From Bacteroidota bacterium (lineage in GTDB: Bacteria; Bacteroidota; Bacteroidia; NS11-12g; UBA955), in contig CANHGC010000032.1 in NCBI GenBank assembly GCA_947460045.1, positions 1 to 9,927 on the forward strand: DNA of 9,927 nt. Direction: 5' to 3'. The notes beneath the pieces were generated by a model, which did no database searches, had not been told where the DNA came from, and saw only the letters and a program-made list of their open reading frames with translations. A program made the position numbers and the translations under genes. Positions 1 through 5,720 of this stretch are shown here, in pieces. How positions within the stretch are numbered: position 1 is the first letter of the stretch; each line of letters begins with the position of its first letter.

Positions 1-1069
1 ATCCGCCAGCCAAATTCACAAATACATCTTGTTGGCCCAATTTAAATCCACATCGTTTTTCCAATATGGCCAATAGCATATTCAGTCGTCTGAGGTCGTA
101 GCCGGTGGCAGAGCGCTGGGGTGTGCCATAAACCGCGGTACTAACGAGGGCCTGGGTTTCGAGCAATAGCGGACGAACGCCTTCTAAAACTGCGGCAATT
201 CCAATGCCAGACAAGACTTCTTCACGCTGGGCGAGCCAGATTTCGGAAGGGTTTTTCACGCCTTTGAGTCCGGCACCGTGCATTTCGTAAATGCCCAATT
301 CTTGCGTACTACCAAATCGATTTTTGAGGGTTCTGATGATGCGATAGGCGTGGTGTCGATCGCCTTCGAATTGCAAAACGGTATCCACCATGTGTTCCAA
401 AATTTTGGGACCGGCGAGGTTGCCATCTTTGGTGATGTGTCCGACCAGGAAAACGGGGACATCGTTCTCTTTTGCGAATTGCAGCAACTGTCCTGCGCAC
501 TCCCTGATTTGAGAGATACTGCCTGGGGTGGCATCGAGTTGGTCGCTGTATAGGGTTTGTATGGAATCGATGATCAACAGTTCGGGCTGATCTTTTGCGA
601 TCACATCTTTGATGTTTTCTAAGAGTGTTTCGGTGAGGATTTCGCAGCTGCTCTGGCCAAATCCCAATCTTTCGGCGCGCAATTTGATTTGCGTTTCGCT
701 TTCTTCGCCGGATACGTATAAAGTTTTGGCGGAAGTTTGCAGGGCGATTTGTAGTAATAGGGTGCTTTTGCCGATGCCAGGTTCTCCGCCGAGCAACACA
801 ACCGCACCAGCAACCAGTCCGCCGCCCAATACCAAATTGAGTTCATCATCGGGAAGAATCAGTCGCTCACTTTGGGTGGCTTGTATGGCATGAAGGGGTT
901 TGGGTTCGGCGATTTTCCGACCGCTTTTTTTCCATGCTGTGGTTTGTTTGGTGGGTTTGATTTCTTCCACGAAGGTGTTCCATTCGCTACAGCCTGGACA
1001 TTTGCCGATCCATTTTGGACTTTCGAAGCCGCAGGTTTTACAGAAAAAAGTGGTTTTGGCTTTGGTCAT
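1..1069 (-). CDS. radA: DNA repair protein RadA/Sms (3' end outside window)
   Basis: RadA is a RecA-like ATPase and helicase that promotes branch migration and processing of recombination intermediates in the cytoplasm. The visible 356 codons start at ATG 1067-1069. They show an N-terminal four-cysteine zinc finger (C10, C13, C24, C27), a Walker A loop GGEPGIGKST at 94-103, a Walker B stretch LLIIDSI at 164-170, and the RadA signature KNRFGS at 249-254. The frame stays open to base 1. The family is usually about 455 residues, so roughly 100 C-terminal residues (most of the Lon-like domain) lie outside the window. The gene is divergent from nfu across 276 bases. I saw no clear Shine-Dalgarno sequence; the first good methionine sits nine residues before the zinc finger, as expected for RadA. 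The identification is very secure. Confidence 0.96.
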   Translation of the reverse strand, partial: MTKAKTTFFCKTCGFESPKWIGKCPGCSEWNTFVEEIKPTKQTTAWKKSGRKIAEPKPLHAIQATQSERLILPDDELNLVLGGGLVAGAVVLLGGEPGIGKSTLLLQIALQTSAKTLYVSGEESETQIKLRAERLGFGQSSCEILTETLLENIKDVIAKDQPELLIIDSIQTLYSDQLDATPGSISQIRECAGQLLQFAKENDVPVFLVGHITKDGNLAGPKILEHMVDTVLQFEGDRHHAYRIIRTLKNRFGSTQELGIYEMHGAGLKGVKNPSEIWLAQREEVLSGIGIAAVLEGVRPLLLETQALVSTAVYGTPQRSATGYDLRRLNMLLAILEKRCGFKLGQQDVFVNLAGG

Positions 1070-1284
1070 TGGTTGGCTTTTTTGCGGGTACTGGAGTTTG
1101 GCGTAAACATGGGTTTTTGCCGATACACAAAGATGGGATTCTGCGGGTAAGGGTCAAACTGAAATTGGAAGAATCTATCAACAATTCATTCAGTACTTTT
1201 TAAACCCAATGGGTTCATGGTTTCGGCATCTGTTGGGGCCAGTTGGCGTTGTTGTGCGATGAATGAGGCGATTTGTTGTTTGGT

Positions 1285-1301
1285 TTTAGAAACAATCTAA
1301 A
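1285..1301. promoter_or_regulatory. 17-bp palindrome, possible iron/Fe-S regulator site
   Basis: TTTAGA-AACAA-TCTAAA is a perfect 6-5-6 inverted repeat in the radA/nfu divergent intergenic region. Its centre lies about 50 bases upstream of the likely nfu transcription start. It resembles, from memory, Fur-like boxes of the TTTAGAnnnnnTCTAAA type in Bacteroidota. Control of an Fe-S carrier gene by such a regulator would make sense, but this is inference. The rest of 1070-1345 holds no convincing gene. Confidence 0.4.
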
Positions 1302-1330
1302 TAAGCGTGGTAAATCGAAAAAAGTTTCGT

Positions 1331-1338
1331 TAATTTTG
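1331..1338 (+). promoter_or_regulatory. Putative -7 promoter element of nfu (TAATTTTG)
   Basis: TAATTTTG matches the Bacteroidota -7 consensus TAnnTTTG and ends 7 bases before the nfu ATG. No TTTG is visible at the expected -33 position (about 1307-1310 reads GTGG). If it is used, the transcript would have almost no 5' leader. Confidence 0.45.
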
Positions 1339-1345
1339 TGGTGTT

Positions 1346-1918
1346 ATGGAAAAAAGCTTGAACGACATTGTAACCATATATGCAGAGGCTACGCCAAATC
1401 CTGAGAGCATGAAGTTTGTAGCCAACAAAATGTTGCTACCAAACGACAGTGCTGATTTTCGCAGTGCTGAAAAAGCGGAGGACGGTGGCGCATTGGTGAA
1501 AGCGTTGTTCGAGATGCCATTTGTGAAAGGGGTTTTCATCATGAATAATTTCGTGAGTATCACCAAGAATGAGGATTATGAATGGTTTGATTTGATTCCC
1601 GATTTGCGCAACTTTTTCACGGAGTGGATCGAACAGGGAAAAGAAATCGTATCGCCAAAAACGGTTTTATCGCCCGAACAGGAAACGGAAATTGAGCGAA
1701 AAATTAGGCAGCTATTGGAAGACCATGTTCGCCCAGCGGTAGAGATGGACGGTGGAGCCATTGATTTCAAGAGTTTCGTAGATGGCGTGGTTACCGTTCA
1801 GATGAAGGGGAGCTGCAGTGGCTGTCCGAGCAGTACCATGACGTTGAAAGCGGGCATCGAAAATCTGTTGAAGCGCATGGTGCCGGAAGTGGTTGCGGTG
1901 GAAGCTGAGGCCGTTTAA
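1346..1918 (+). CDS. nfu: NifU/Nfu-family Fe-S cluster carrier
   Basis: Nfu proteins carry assembled Fe-S clusters from the scaffold to client apoproteins in the cytoplasm. This 190-residue protein has two domains. The N-terminal part (about 8-95) is an Nfu_N domain with the characteristic start YAEATPNPESMKF at 12-24. The C-terminal part (about 112-185) is a NifU-like domain with AVEMDGGAID at 131-140 and the cluster-binding motif GSCSGCPSS (C157 and C160). The length and order match two-domain Nfu proteins. The ATG at 1346 follows a TAnnTTTG box directly. A hairpin follows the stop and the acyl-CoA ligase gene begins 96 bases on. No other Fe-S assembly gene (suf or isc) is in view. Family assignment is secure; the client proteins cannot be told from sequence. 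Confidence 0.93.
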   Translation: MEKSLNDIVTIYAEATPNPESMKFVANKMLLPNDSADFRSAEKAEDGGALVKALFEMPFVKGVFIMNNFVSITKNEDYEWFDLIPDLRNFFTEWIEQGKEIVSPKTVLSPEQETEIERKIRQLLEDHVRPAVEMDGGAIDFKSFVDGVVTVQMKGSCSGCPSSTMTLKAGIENLLKRMVPEVVAVEAEAV

Positions 1919-1954
1919 AAGCACATCGAATCAGGGAATTTTCCCGAGGTGCTT
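1919..1954 (+). terminator. Imperfect hairpin directly after nfu stop
   Basis: AAGCACATCG at 1919-1928 pairs with CGAGGTGCTT at 1945-1954 with a single A/G mismatch (9 of 10 pairs); the loop is 16 bases. It begins on the base after the nfu stop codon. There is no U-tract directly after it (a TTTTT run comes about 12 bases later), so it may be a weak terminator, an mRNA-stabilising stem or a processing site. Confidence 0.35.
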
Positions 1955-2014
1955 GGGAATCACGCATTTTTCAGACATATTTGCTAAATATCCATTGAAG
2001 GAAAGCAAATTAAT

Positions 2015-3904
2015 ATGTCAACTATAATACAAAAACCAGAGCCCAATTTTAATTCTCTGCATGAGTTTTATGTGCATGCGGCCACTGAAATTCACAGTTT
2101 GAATCACCCGGTGATGTTCGCCAAGGAAAAGGGTGTTTGGGAAAAGTATACTTACCAAGATGTGTTGGAGTGCGTAGCTCAGATTGGCGCTTGGTTTATG
2201 GAATTGGGATTGGGAAAGGGCGATCGCGTGGCGATGGTGCTCGACAATTGCCCAGAGTATTATTTCATCGACCAAACCATACAGAAGTTGGGGTTGGTGA
2301 ATGTTTCGATTTATCCTACGCTTACCCATGAGGAAACCGCCTATATCTTGAATGATAGCGGTGCGAAAGTGTTGTTTGTGGGCAATGCGTTTTTGTTGAA
2401 AAAGTTTAAAAAAGTACAATCCGATTGCAATACAGTGGTGAGGGTGGTTTGTATGCCTTCTGATTTGGAGAGTGGTGGCATATTTACAGATTTTGCTTCG
2501 GTGCGGATGGAAGGACAAGCGTTGATTGAGAAGCATGCGGCTGCGGTAGAGTCGAGGTTTCAAGCGGTAGAAAAAACCGATTTGTCTACACTGATTTATA
2601 CCAGTGGTACTACGGGGATGCCAAAAGGGGTGATGCTCACACATTACAACTTCATGAGCAACTGCTATGATGCCAAAGATTTGTGTCCAGCCATTACCTC
2701 TGACGATTTATATCTGAGTTTTCTGCCATTGAGTCACGTTTTTGAGCGATTGGCTACGATGTATTTGAGTACTTATATTGGTGCACAGGTGGCATTTGCG
2801 GAGAACATCGATAAGGTGGCTCAGAATATTCAGGAAATGAGGCCTACGTTGATGGCTGCGGTGCCACGTTTGTTGGAGCGGGTTCACGATAAGGTGTATA
2901 AGAGTGCCACGGAGAAGGGTGGGGCCAGTGCGAAGATTTTCTTGTGGGCATTGAAAGTGGGTGGTGAAGCGCGCGTTCGCAGGGATGAAGGTAAGATGGT
3001 TGGTCCTCTCTTGGCGATGCAAGTGGCCATTGCGGAGAAGTTGGTGTATTCCAAGATCAAAGCAAAAATGGGTGGAAGGTTGAAGATGTTTGTGAGCGGC
3101 GCGGGTGCGTTGCCCGTGCATGTGGGTGAGTTTTTTGCCAATTTGGGTATGCGAGTGCAAGAGGGTTATGGTTTGAGTGAGACCAGTCCGTTGGTTACCG
3201 TGAACGAATTCGAACGTCAGGTATACGGCACCGTGGGTAGGGTTGCTCCGAGACAGCAGGTAGCGATTCAGAACATCGAAACGAAAGAAATTGTGGCATT
3301 GCAAACGTATGATTCATTTGAGCCGAATTATCAGAGTGAGGAAGGTGAGATTTTGGTGAAAGGTCCAAACGTGATGCAAGGATATTGGAATCGTCCGGAG
3401 GCTACGGCCGAGGTGTTTGATGCCGAGGGGTGGTTTCATACGGGCGACATCGGGAAGTTTGATCGCGGTTATTTGAAGATCACGGATCGATTGAAAAACA
3501 TGTTGAAGACGTCTTTGGGTAAGAACATTTATCCCACACAGATCGAAAACGTGTTGTTGCGCAGTCCCAAATTGGAGCAAGTTTTCATCATTGGTGATAA
3601 GCGCGAATATTTAACGGCCATCATTCACCCGAATATGGATGAGTTGAAAACGGCGTTTGGCGGCAGAAAAGACTATTTCGAGGTGAGCGATCCGTTCATT
3701 CAGGATGAGGAGATCAAGAAATGGATGCAGGAGGATGTGAAAAAGCTGAGTGAGAATTTGGCGAAGTTTGAGCGTATCAAGGATTTCGTTGTGAAGCGTG
3801 AGCCTTTCAGTGTGGAGGCAGGCGACATGACCATTACGTTGAAGATCAAGCGCAAGGTGGTGATGGAGAAGTACGCCGATGAAATTGAAGCGATGTACGT
3901 ATAA
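2015..3904 (+). CDS. Long-chain fatty acid-CoA ligase (AMP-forming)
   Basis: The enzyme activates long-chain fatty acids with ATP and CoA, through an acyl-adenylate, to acyl-CoA for beta-oxidation or lipid synthesis. The 629 residues carry the motifs of the adenylate-forming superfamily in order: the P-loop YTSGTTGMPKG (195-205), YGLSET (385-390), TGD (476-478), the hinge region D491-R492, GKNIYPTQIEN (502-512) and a C-terminal TLKIKRK (608-614) that should include the catalytic lysine K610. The length and the roughly 100-residue segment between the P-loop and YGLSET fit the larger eukaryote-like LACS/FAA group better than E. coli FadD (561 residues), so I give no symbol. The start ATG has GAAGGA about 12 bases upstream and an A-rich leader. 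The gene converges on the cruF-like gene with 17 bases between the stops. Confidence 0.93.
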   Translation: MSTIIQKPEPNFNSLHEFYVHAATEIHSLNHPVMFAKEKGVWEKYTYQDVLECVAQIGAWFMELGLGKGDRVAMVLDNCPEYYFIDQTIQKLGLVNVSIYPTLTHEETAYILNDSGAKVLFVGNAFLLKKFKKVQSDCNTVVRVVCMPSDLESGGIFTDFASVRMEGQALIEKHAAAVESRFQAVEKTDLSTLIYTSGTTGMPKGVMLTHYNFMSNCYDAKDLCPAITSDDLYLSFLPLSHVFERLATMYLSTYIGAQVAFAENIDKVAQNIQEMRPTLMAAVPRLLERVHDKVYKSATEKGGASAKIFLWALKVGGEARVRRDEGKMVGPLLAMQVAIAEKLVYSKIKAKMGGRLKMFVSGAGALPVHVGEFFANLGMRVQEGYGLSETSPLVTVNEFERQVYGTVGRVAPRQQVAIQNIETKEIVALQTYDSFEPNYQSEEGEILVKGPNVMQGYWNRPEATAEVFDAEGWFHTGDIGKFDRGYLKITDRLKNMLKTSLGKNIYPTQIENVLLRSPKLEQVFIIGDKREYLTAIIHPNMDELKTAFGGRKDYFEVSDPFIQDEEIKKWMQEDVKKLSENLAKFERIKDFVVKREPFSVEAGDMTITLKIKRKVVMEKYADEIEAMYV

Positions 3905-3914
3905 CGCTTTGATG

Positions 3915-3950
3915 TATTGTATCAGAAAATTCTGATGTAGACATACAATA
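3915..3950. terminator. Inverted repeat at convergent gene junction
   Basis: TATTGTAT at 3915-3922 is complementary to ATACAATA at 3943-3950, and inside it ATCAGA (3921-3926) pairs with TCTGAT (3931-3936), giving a bulged stem. It sits between and over the ends of the two convergent genes. It lacks a strong T-tract on either strand, so a bidirectional terminator role is only possible. Confidence 0.35.
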
Positions 3951-4560
3951 TTAGGAAGAACCCCAGTTGGATAAGAAACATGGCCCCGGCCATTTTATTC
4001 CGCTGGGGTTTTGTATTTAGGTGCAATAGCAATTGAAATAGAAATGCGGCAACAAACCAAGCGATGTAGTTTTGTGTTGGGATGATGCCTTTGTGCCAAT
4101 GCCAGAAATCGTAACGCATGGCTACGGGCTCTAGGAAAAAGTCATAAACGGTCATCATGGCGGCCCCCAAAAACGATGCGCCATAGGGGTTGTTGACTTT
4201 GCCGGCCAATAAGCTTGAGGTGAAGAAGATGAGGGCAGCCCAGTTGAGTCCGATCAAATAGGGGACGCCTTGCCAGCCTCTGCCGAGGGTTTTACCATAG
4301 TGGTAGCTACCGAATATTTTTCCGGTGGTTACGCCTGCATATTCGAGGAAAAATCCCAATGTCCCCACCGCAAGGATGATGGCCACGTGCTTGGCTTCCC
4401 ATTTTTTGTGAAATATCCATGCGAAAACAAAGGCTGCGATGATGTTGTATGGGGTGAGCCAGATAAAAGTGGCGTTGAGCGATGGAACGATAAACCCGAT
4501 AATGCCCACACAATAAATGATGGCAACCAGGGTAATGAAACGATTTTCTACGTTGTTCAT
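3922..4560 (-). CDS. CruF-like carotenoid biosynthesis membrane protein (DUF422)
   Basis: This is a 212-residue, very hydrophobic protein with about seven predicted membrane segments. It belongs to the family containing CruF (1',2'-hydratase of gamma-carotene-type ends in cyanobacteria) and haloarchaeal bisanhydrobacterioruberin hydratase. Visible family features are E73 in a membrane segment, TGKIFGSYHYG (79-89), GVPYLIGLNW (98-107), TVYDFFLEPVA (137-147), the WHW motif around 153-155 and NYIAW (164-168). It would hydrate a carotenoid end group in the inner membrane, but the exact substrate cannot be read from sequence. It stands alone here: no crt genes lie nearby. The ATG at 4558-4560 is the first in frame after the probable promoter. 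The C-terminus IRIF and stop lie in the inverted repeat at the convergent junction. Confidence 0.82.
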   Translation of the reverse strand: MNNVENRFITLVAIIYCVGIIGFIVPSLNATFIWLTPYNIIAAFVFAWIFHKKWEAKHVAIILAVGTLGFFLEYAGVTTGKIFGSYHYGKTLGRGWQGVPYLIGLNWAALIFFTSSLLAGKVNNPYGASFLGAAMMTVYDFFLEPVAMRYDFWHWHKGIIPTQNYIAWFVAAFLFQLLLHLNTKPQRNKMAGAMFLIQLGFFLILYVYIRIF

Positions 4561-4607
4561 GAAAAGGATGAATGGAATGGCAAGTTAGGTTGGGTTTGTT
4601 TGCGGTG

Positions 4608-4615
4608 CAAATTTA
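4608..4615 (-). promoter_or_regulatory. Putative -7 promoter element of the cruF-like gene
   Basis: On the minus strand the bases read TAAATTTG, matching TAnnTTTG, 47 bases upstream of the cruF-like ATG. No TTTG is present at the expected -33 position, so this is tentative. Confidence 0.35.
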
Positions 4616-4702
4616 AGGTAAAGGTGTGGCTACATACTCTTCGGTATGTGTTGTTTTGGGGGTGTTTTTAGACTATTCAACAGATGTGTTACGAAAATAT
4701 TC

Positions 4703-4731
4703 TAACATAGGCCTAACATTGGACTTAACAT
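4703..4731. repeat. Three TAACAT direct repeats in helical phase
   Basis: TAACAT occurs at 4703-4708, 4714-4719 and 4726-4731, each preceded by C or T, at 11- and 12-base spacing (about one helical turn). The inverse ATGTTA lies at 4841-4846. The pattern looks like an operator for a protein binding one face of the helix; the regulator is unknown. Confidence 0.4.
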
Positions 4732-4876
4732 GGGTATTGCATTGGATTGAGATCCTGTGGGAAAGTTTTGATGTTGATCATGCTTCAAATGGTGAAAAAA
4801 ATGAAAGATTGGGGCGGTTAAATCTCACATTTTGGGTAAAATGTTAGGTTTCGTTTGTTTTAAGTGTTTGATTATC

Positions 4877-4905
4877 AAGTACTTGAACATTTTCAAGTAT
4901 TTTTT
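4877..4905 (+). terminator. Orphan intrinsic terminator
   Basis: AAGTACTTGAA (4877-4887) pairs with TTCAAGTATTT (4892-4902) around a CATT loop, with one G-U pair, and a run of six T follows at 4900-4905. It points rightward, but no plus-strand gene lies upstream within this gap. It may end an unannotated RNA, or insulate the lipoprotein promoter 21 bases on. The left arm also belongs to a 12-base palindrome TCAAGTACTTGA (4875-4886). Confidence 0.55.
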
Positions 4906-4925
4906 GCATTTTTTTTATATTTTTC

Positions 4926-4956
4926 TTTGCAATTTGTGAATTCACATATATTTTTG
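4926..4956 (+). promoter_or_regulatory. Bacteroidota-type promoter of the lipoprotein gene
   Basis: TTTG at 4926-4929 and TATTTTTG at 4949-4956 are separated by 19 bases, fitting the TTTG/TAnnTTTG promoter pattern of Bacteroidota primary sigma factors. The start codon is 27 bases downstream. The leader contains AGGAAA (4970-4975) and then an A-rich stretch. Confidence 0.65.
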
Positions 4957-4983
4957 CATCACACTTAATAGGAAATAAACAAA

Positions 4984-5181
4984 ATGAAAAAAATCACTTT
5001 CGCCGTTGCCGCTTGCGCTATGTTCGCATTCGCTGCTTGTTCTAATTCAGCTGAAACTGCTGGTACTGATTCAACTTCTGCTGATTCAACCGCTGTTGTA
5101 GATTCAACTTCTGCTGATTCAACTACTGCTGATTCAACTACTGCTGATTCAACTGCTGCACCTGCAGAAGCTGCTCACTAA
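4984..5181 (+). CDS. Small repeat-rich lipoprotein, function unknown
   Basis: This 65-residue predicted lipoprotein has a signal peptide with basic start MKK, a hydrophobic core and a lipobox FAAC with the lipidated cysteine at C19. The mature part is about 46 residues of low-complexity sequence built from six DST units (D29 to about A57), such as DSTSA and DSTTA, followed by APAEAAH. It is strongly enriched in Ala, Ser, Thr and Asp and lacks any domain I recognise. At DNA level GATTCAAC recurs at 5068, 5083, 5101, 5116, 5131 and 5146. Codons are narrow (mostly GCT, ACT, TCA, GAT), unlike its neighbours, and it has a good promoter and a strong terminator of its own, so I infer high expression. 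It is probably an envelope-anchored, possibly disordered protein; its function cannot be assigned. Confidence 0.82.
   Translation: MKKITFAVAACAMFAFAACSNSAETAGTDSTSADSTAVVDSTSADSTTADSTTADSTAAPAEAAH
5068..5154 (+). repeat. 15-bp tandem repeat inside the lipoprotein gene
   Basis: Six copies of a unit near GATTCAACTACTGCT occur, with 15-base period except for one 18-base step between the second and third copies. Copies four and five are identical over 15 bases. The unit keeps frame (five codons), so copy-number change would lengthen or shorten the protein without a frameshift. Confidence 0.85.
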
Positions 5182-5203
5182 TCAGTTCTTAAAAAAGAAA
5201 TTT

Positions 5204-5237
5204 AAAAAGGTGTTTGGAAACAAACACCTTTTTTTTT
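5204..5237 (+). terminator. Strong intrinsic terminator of the lipoprotein gene
   Basis: A perfect 13-bp stem, AAAAAGGTGTTTG (5204-5216) with CAAACACCTTTTT (5221-5233), closes a GAAA tetraloop and is followed by T to 5237. It starts 22 bases after the lipoprotein stop. The flanking A and T runs also let it work on the minus strand. Confidence 0.9.
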
Positions 5238-5244
5238 AACTTTG
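5213..5244 (+). promoter_or_regulatory. Promoter overlapping the terminator
   Basis: TTTG at 5213-5216, inside the left arm of the terminator, and TAACTTTG at 5237-5244 are 20 bases apart, fitting the Bacteroidota TTTG/TAnnTTTG pattern. The next ATG (5250) lies only five bases beyond, so the transcript would have a very short leader. Confidence 0.6.
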
Positions 5245-5249
5245 TTTCT

Positions 5250-5624
5250 ATGAACCGCATTTTGGCACTAGTAATTTTGTTTTTTGCACTCGCTACGAGC
5301 AGTGTAGAGGCAAATGCTCGTCCTGATGTGCCCCCTGCTGAGGTTGCTGGTCAAGGTCCAATATTTACCTTAAATCCCAATCCAGTAACAGGTTCTTACT
5401 TCTACGTAAACTTGCAATTCACCGAAGCCCAGTACCCCGATGCTGTTATCGTGGTGAATGACGTTTTGGGTAAAGTGGTTTATTCTTACCCCATTCGTAA
5501 ATCGGATTACACAACCGGTCAGGTAAGAATTGATTTGGGAGACGCCATGCTTGATAAAGGCGTTTACTTCCTACAGATTAAAAGTGGTGATTCCACCAAA
5601 ACATTGAAATTGGCTATCCGCTAA
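5250..5624 (+). CDS. Secreted protein consisting of a lone T9SS sorting domain
   Basis: This 124-residue protein has a signal peptide (about 1-23, hydrophobic LALVILFFALA, cleavage near EANA-RP), a short Pro-rich linker and then a type IX secretion C-terminal sorting domain (type A) from about 38 to the end. Visible landmarks are LNPNPV (41-46), LGKVV (73-77), KGVYFLQI (103-110) and the basic end KTLKLAIR (117-124). Such domains normally sit at the end of large secreted cargo proteins and direct them through the outer membrane; here no cargo is attached. I chose ATG 5250 because a longer TTG-started frame (5214) would begin inside the terminator hairpin, and 5250 gives a clean signal peptide right after a -7 box. 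Family call is good; role unknown. Probably cotranscribed with the rhomboid gene, as no terminator intervenes. Confidence 0.8.
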   Translation: MNRILALVILFFALATSSVEANARPDVPPAEVAGQGPIFTLNPNPVTGSYFYVNLQFTEAQYPDAVIVVNDVLGKVVYSYPIRKSDYTTGQVRIDLGDAMLDKGVYFLQIKSGDSTKTLKLAIR

Positions 5625-5627
5625 TCA

Positions 5628-5708
5628 GTGTCGTTTCACATTCGTCCTTCCGTACCCGCCGATGTCGCTGCAATGATGCAGTTGATTCGTGAATTGGGAT
5701 CCATATAA
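5628..5708 (+). pseudogene. Truncated GNAT acetyltransferase remnant (N-terminus only)
   Basis: From GTG 5628 the frame reads 26 codons to TAA 5706-5708. The product contains FHIRPSVPADVAAMMQLIRE, which is the typical first strand and helix of GNAT-family N-acetyltransferases (IRPATPADlxxilxLIREL pattern). The rest of the roughly 150-residue domain, including the acetyl-CoA-binding motif, is missing: the match stops after REL and the rhomboid gene starts 12 bases after the stop. No continuation is seen in the other frames. I infer an internal deletion of a former gene that began 3 bases after the preceding stop codon. A functional short peptide cannot be excluded. Confidence 0.6.
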
Positions 5709-5720
5709 TACCTTCATACC

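Larger units (their letters stand above)
4561..4925. other. Non-coding divergent intergenic region
   Basis: This AT-rich stretch between the divergent cruF-like and lipoprotein genes has no convincing coding sequence. A 73-codon plus-strand open frame (4626-4847) has no recognisable family. It contains a small inverted repeat ACATAC/GTATGT (4633-4650), three TAACAT direct repeats (4703-4731), a perfect 7-bp hairpin ACATTTT-GGGT-AAAATGT (4827-4844) and a terminator-like hairpin (4877-4905). No TAnnTTTG element was found on the plus strand between 4616 and 4870. Confidence 0.6.

Noticed and set aside
1209..1225. Small hairpin AACCC-AAT-GGGTT between radA and nfu
   Set aside because: Only a 5-bp stem with a 3-base loop and no T-tract after it on either strand.
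2018..3304. Long antisense open frames (2018-2644 and 2708-3304) opposite the acyl-CoA ligase
   Set aside because: Composition is that of a shadow frame (rich in His, Gln, Arg) with no recognisable domain, opposite a clear gene.
4626..4847. 73-codon plus-strand open frame in the intergenic region
   Set aside because: No family resemblance, no ATG start, no promoter, and it runs through the direct repeats; probably chance.
5068..5154. Short regular repeats resembling a CRISPR array
   Set aside because: The period is 15 bases with no spacers and the repeats are in frame inside a lipoprotein gene.
5214..5249. Upstream TTG start giving a 136-residue version of the T9SS-domain protein
   Set aside because: The TTG lies in the stem of the terminator, the extra residues spoil the signal peptide, and ATG 5250 follows a promoter box.
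5682..5709. TTGATT and TATAAT with 16-base spacing upstream of the rhomboid gene
   Set aside because: It looks like an enterobacterial sigma-70 promoter, but Bacteroidota use TTTG/TAnnTTTG, and the bases are part of the GNAT remnant and its stop.
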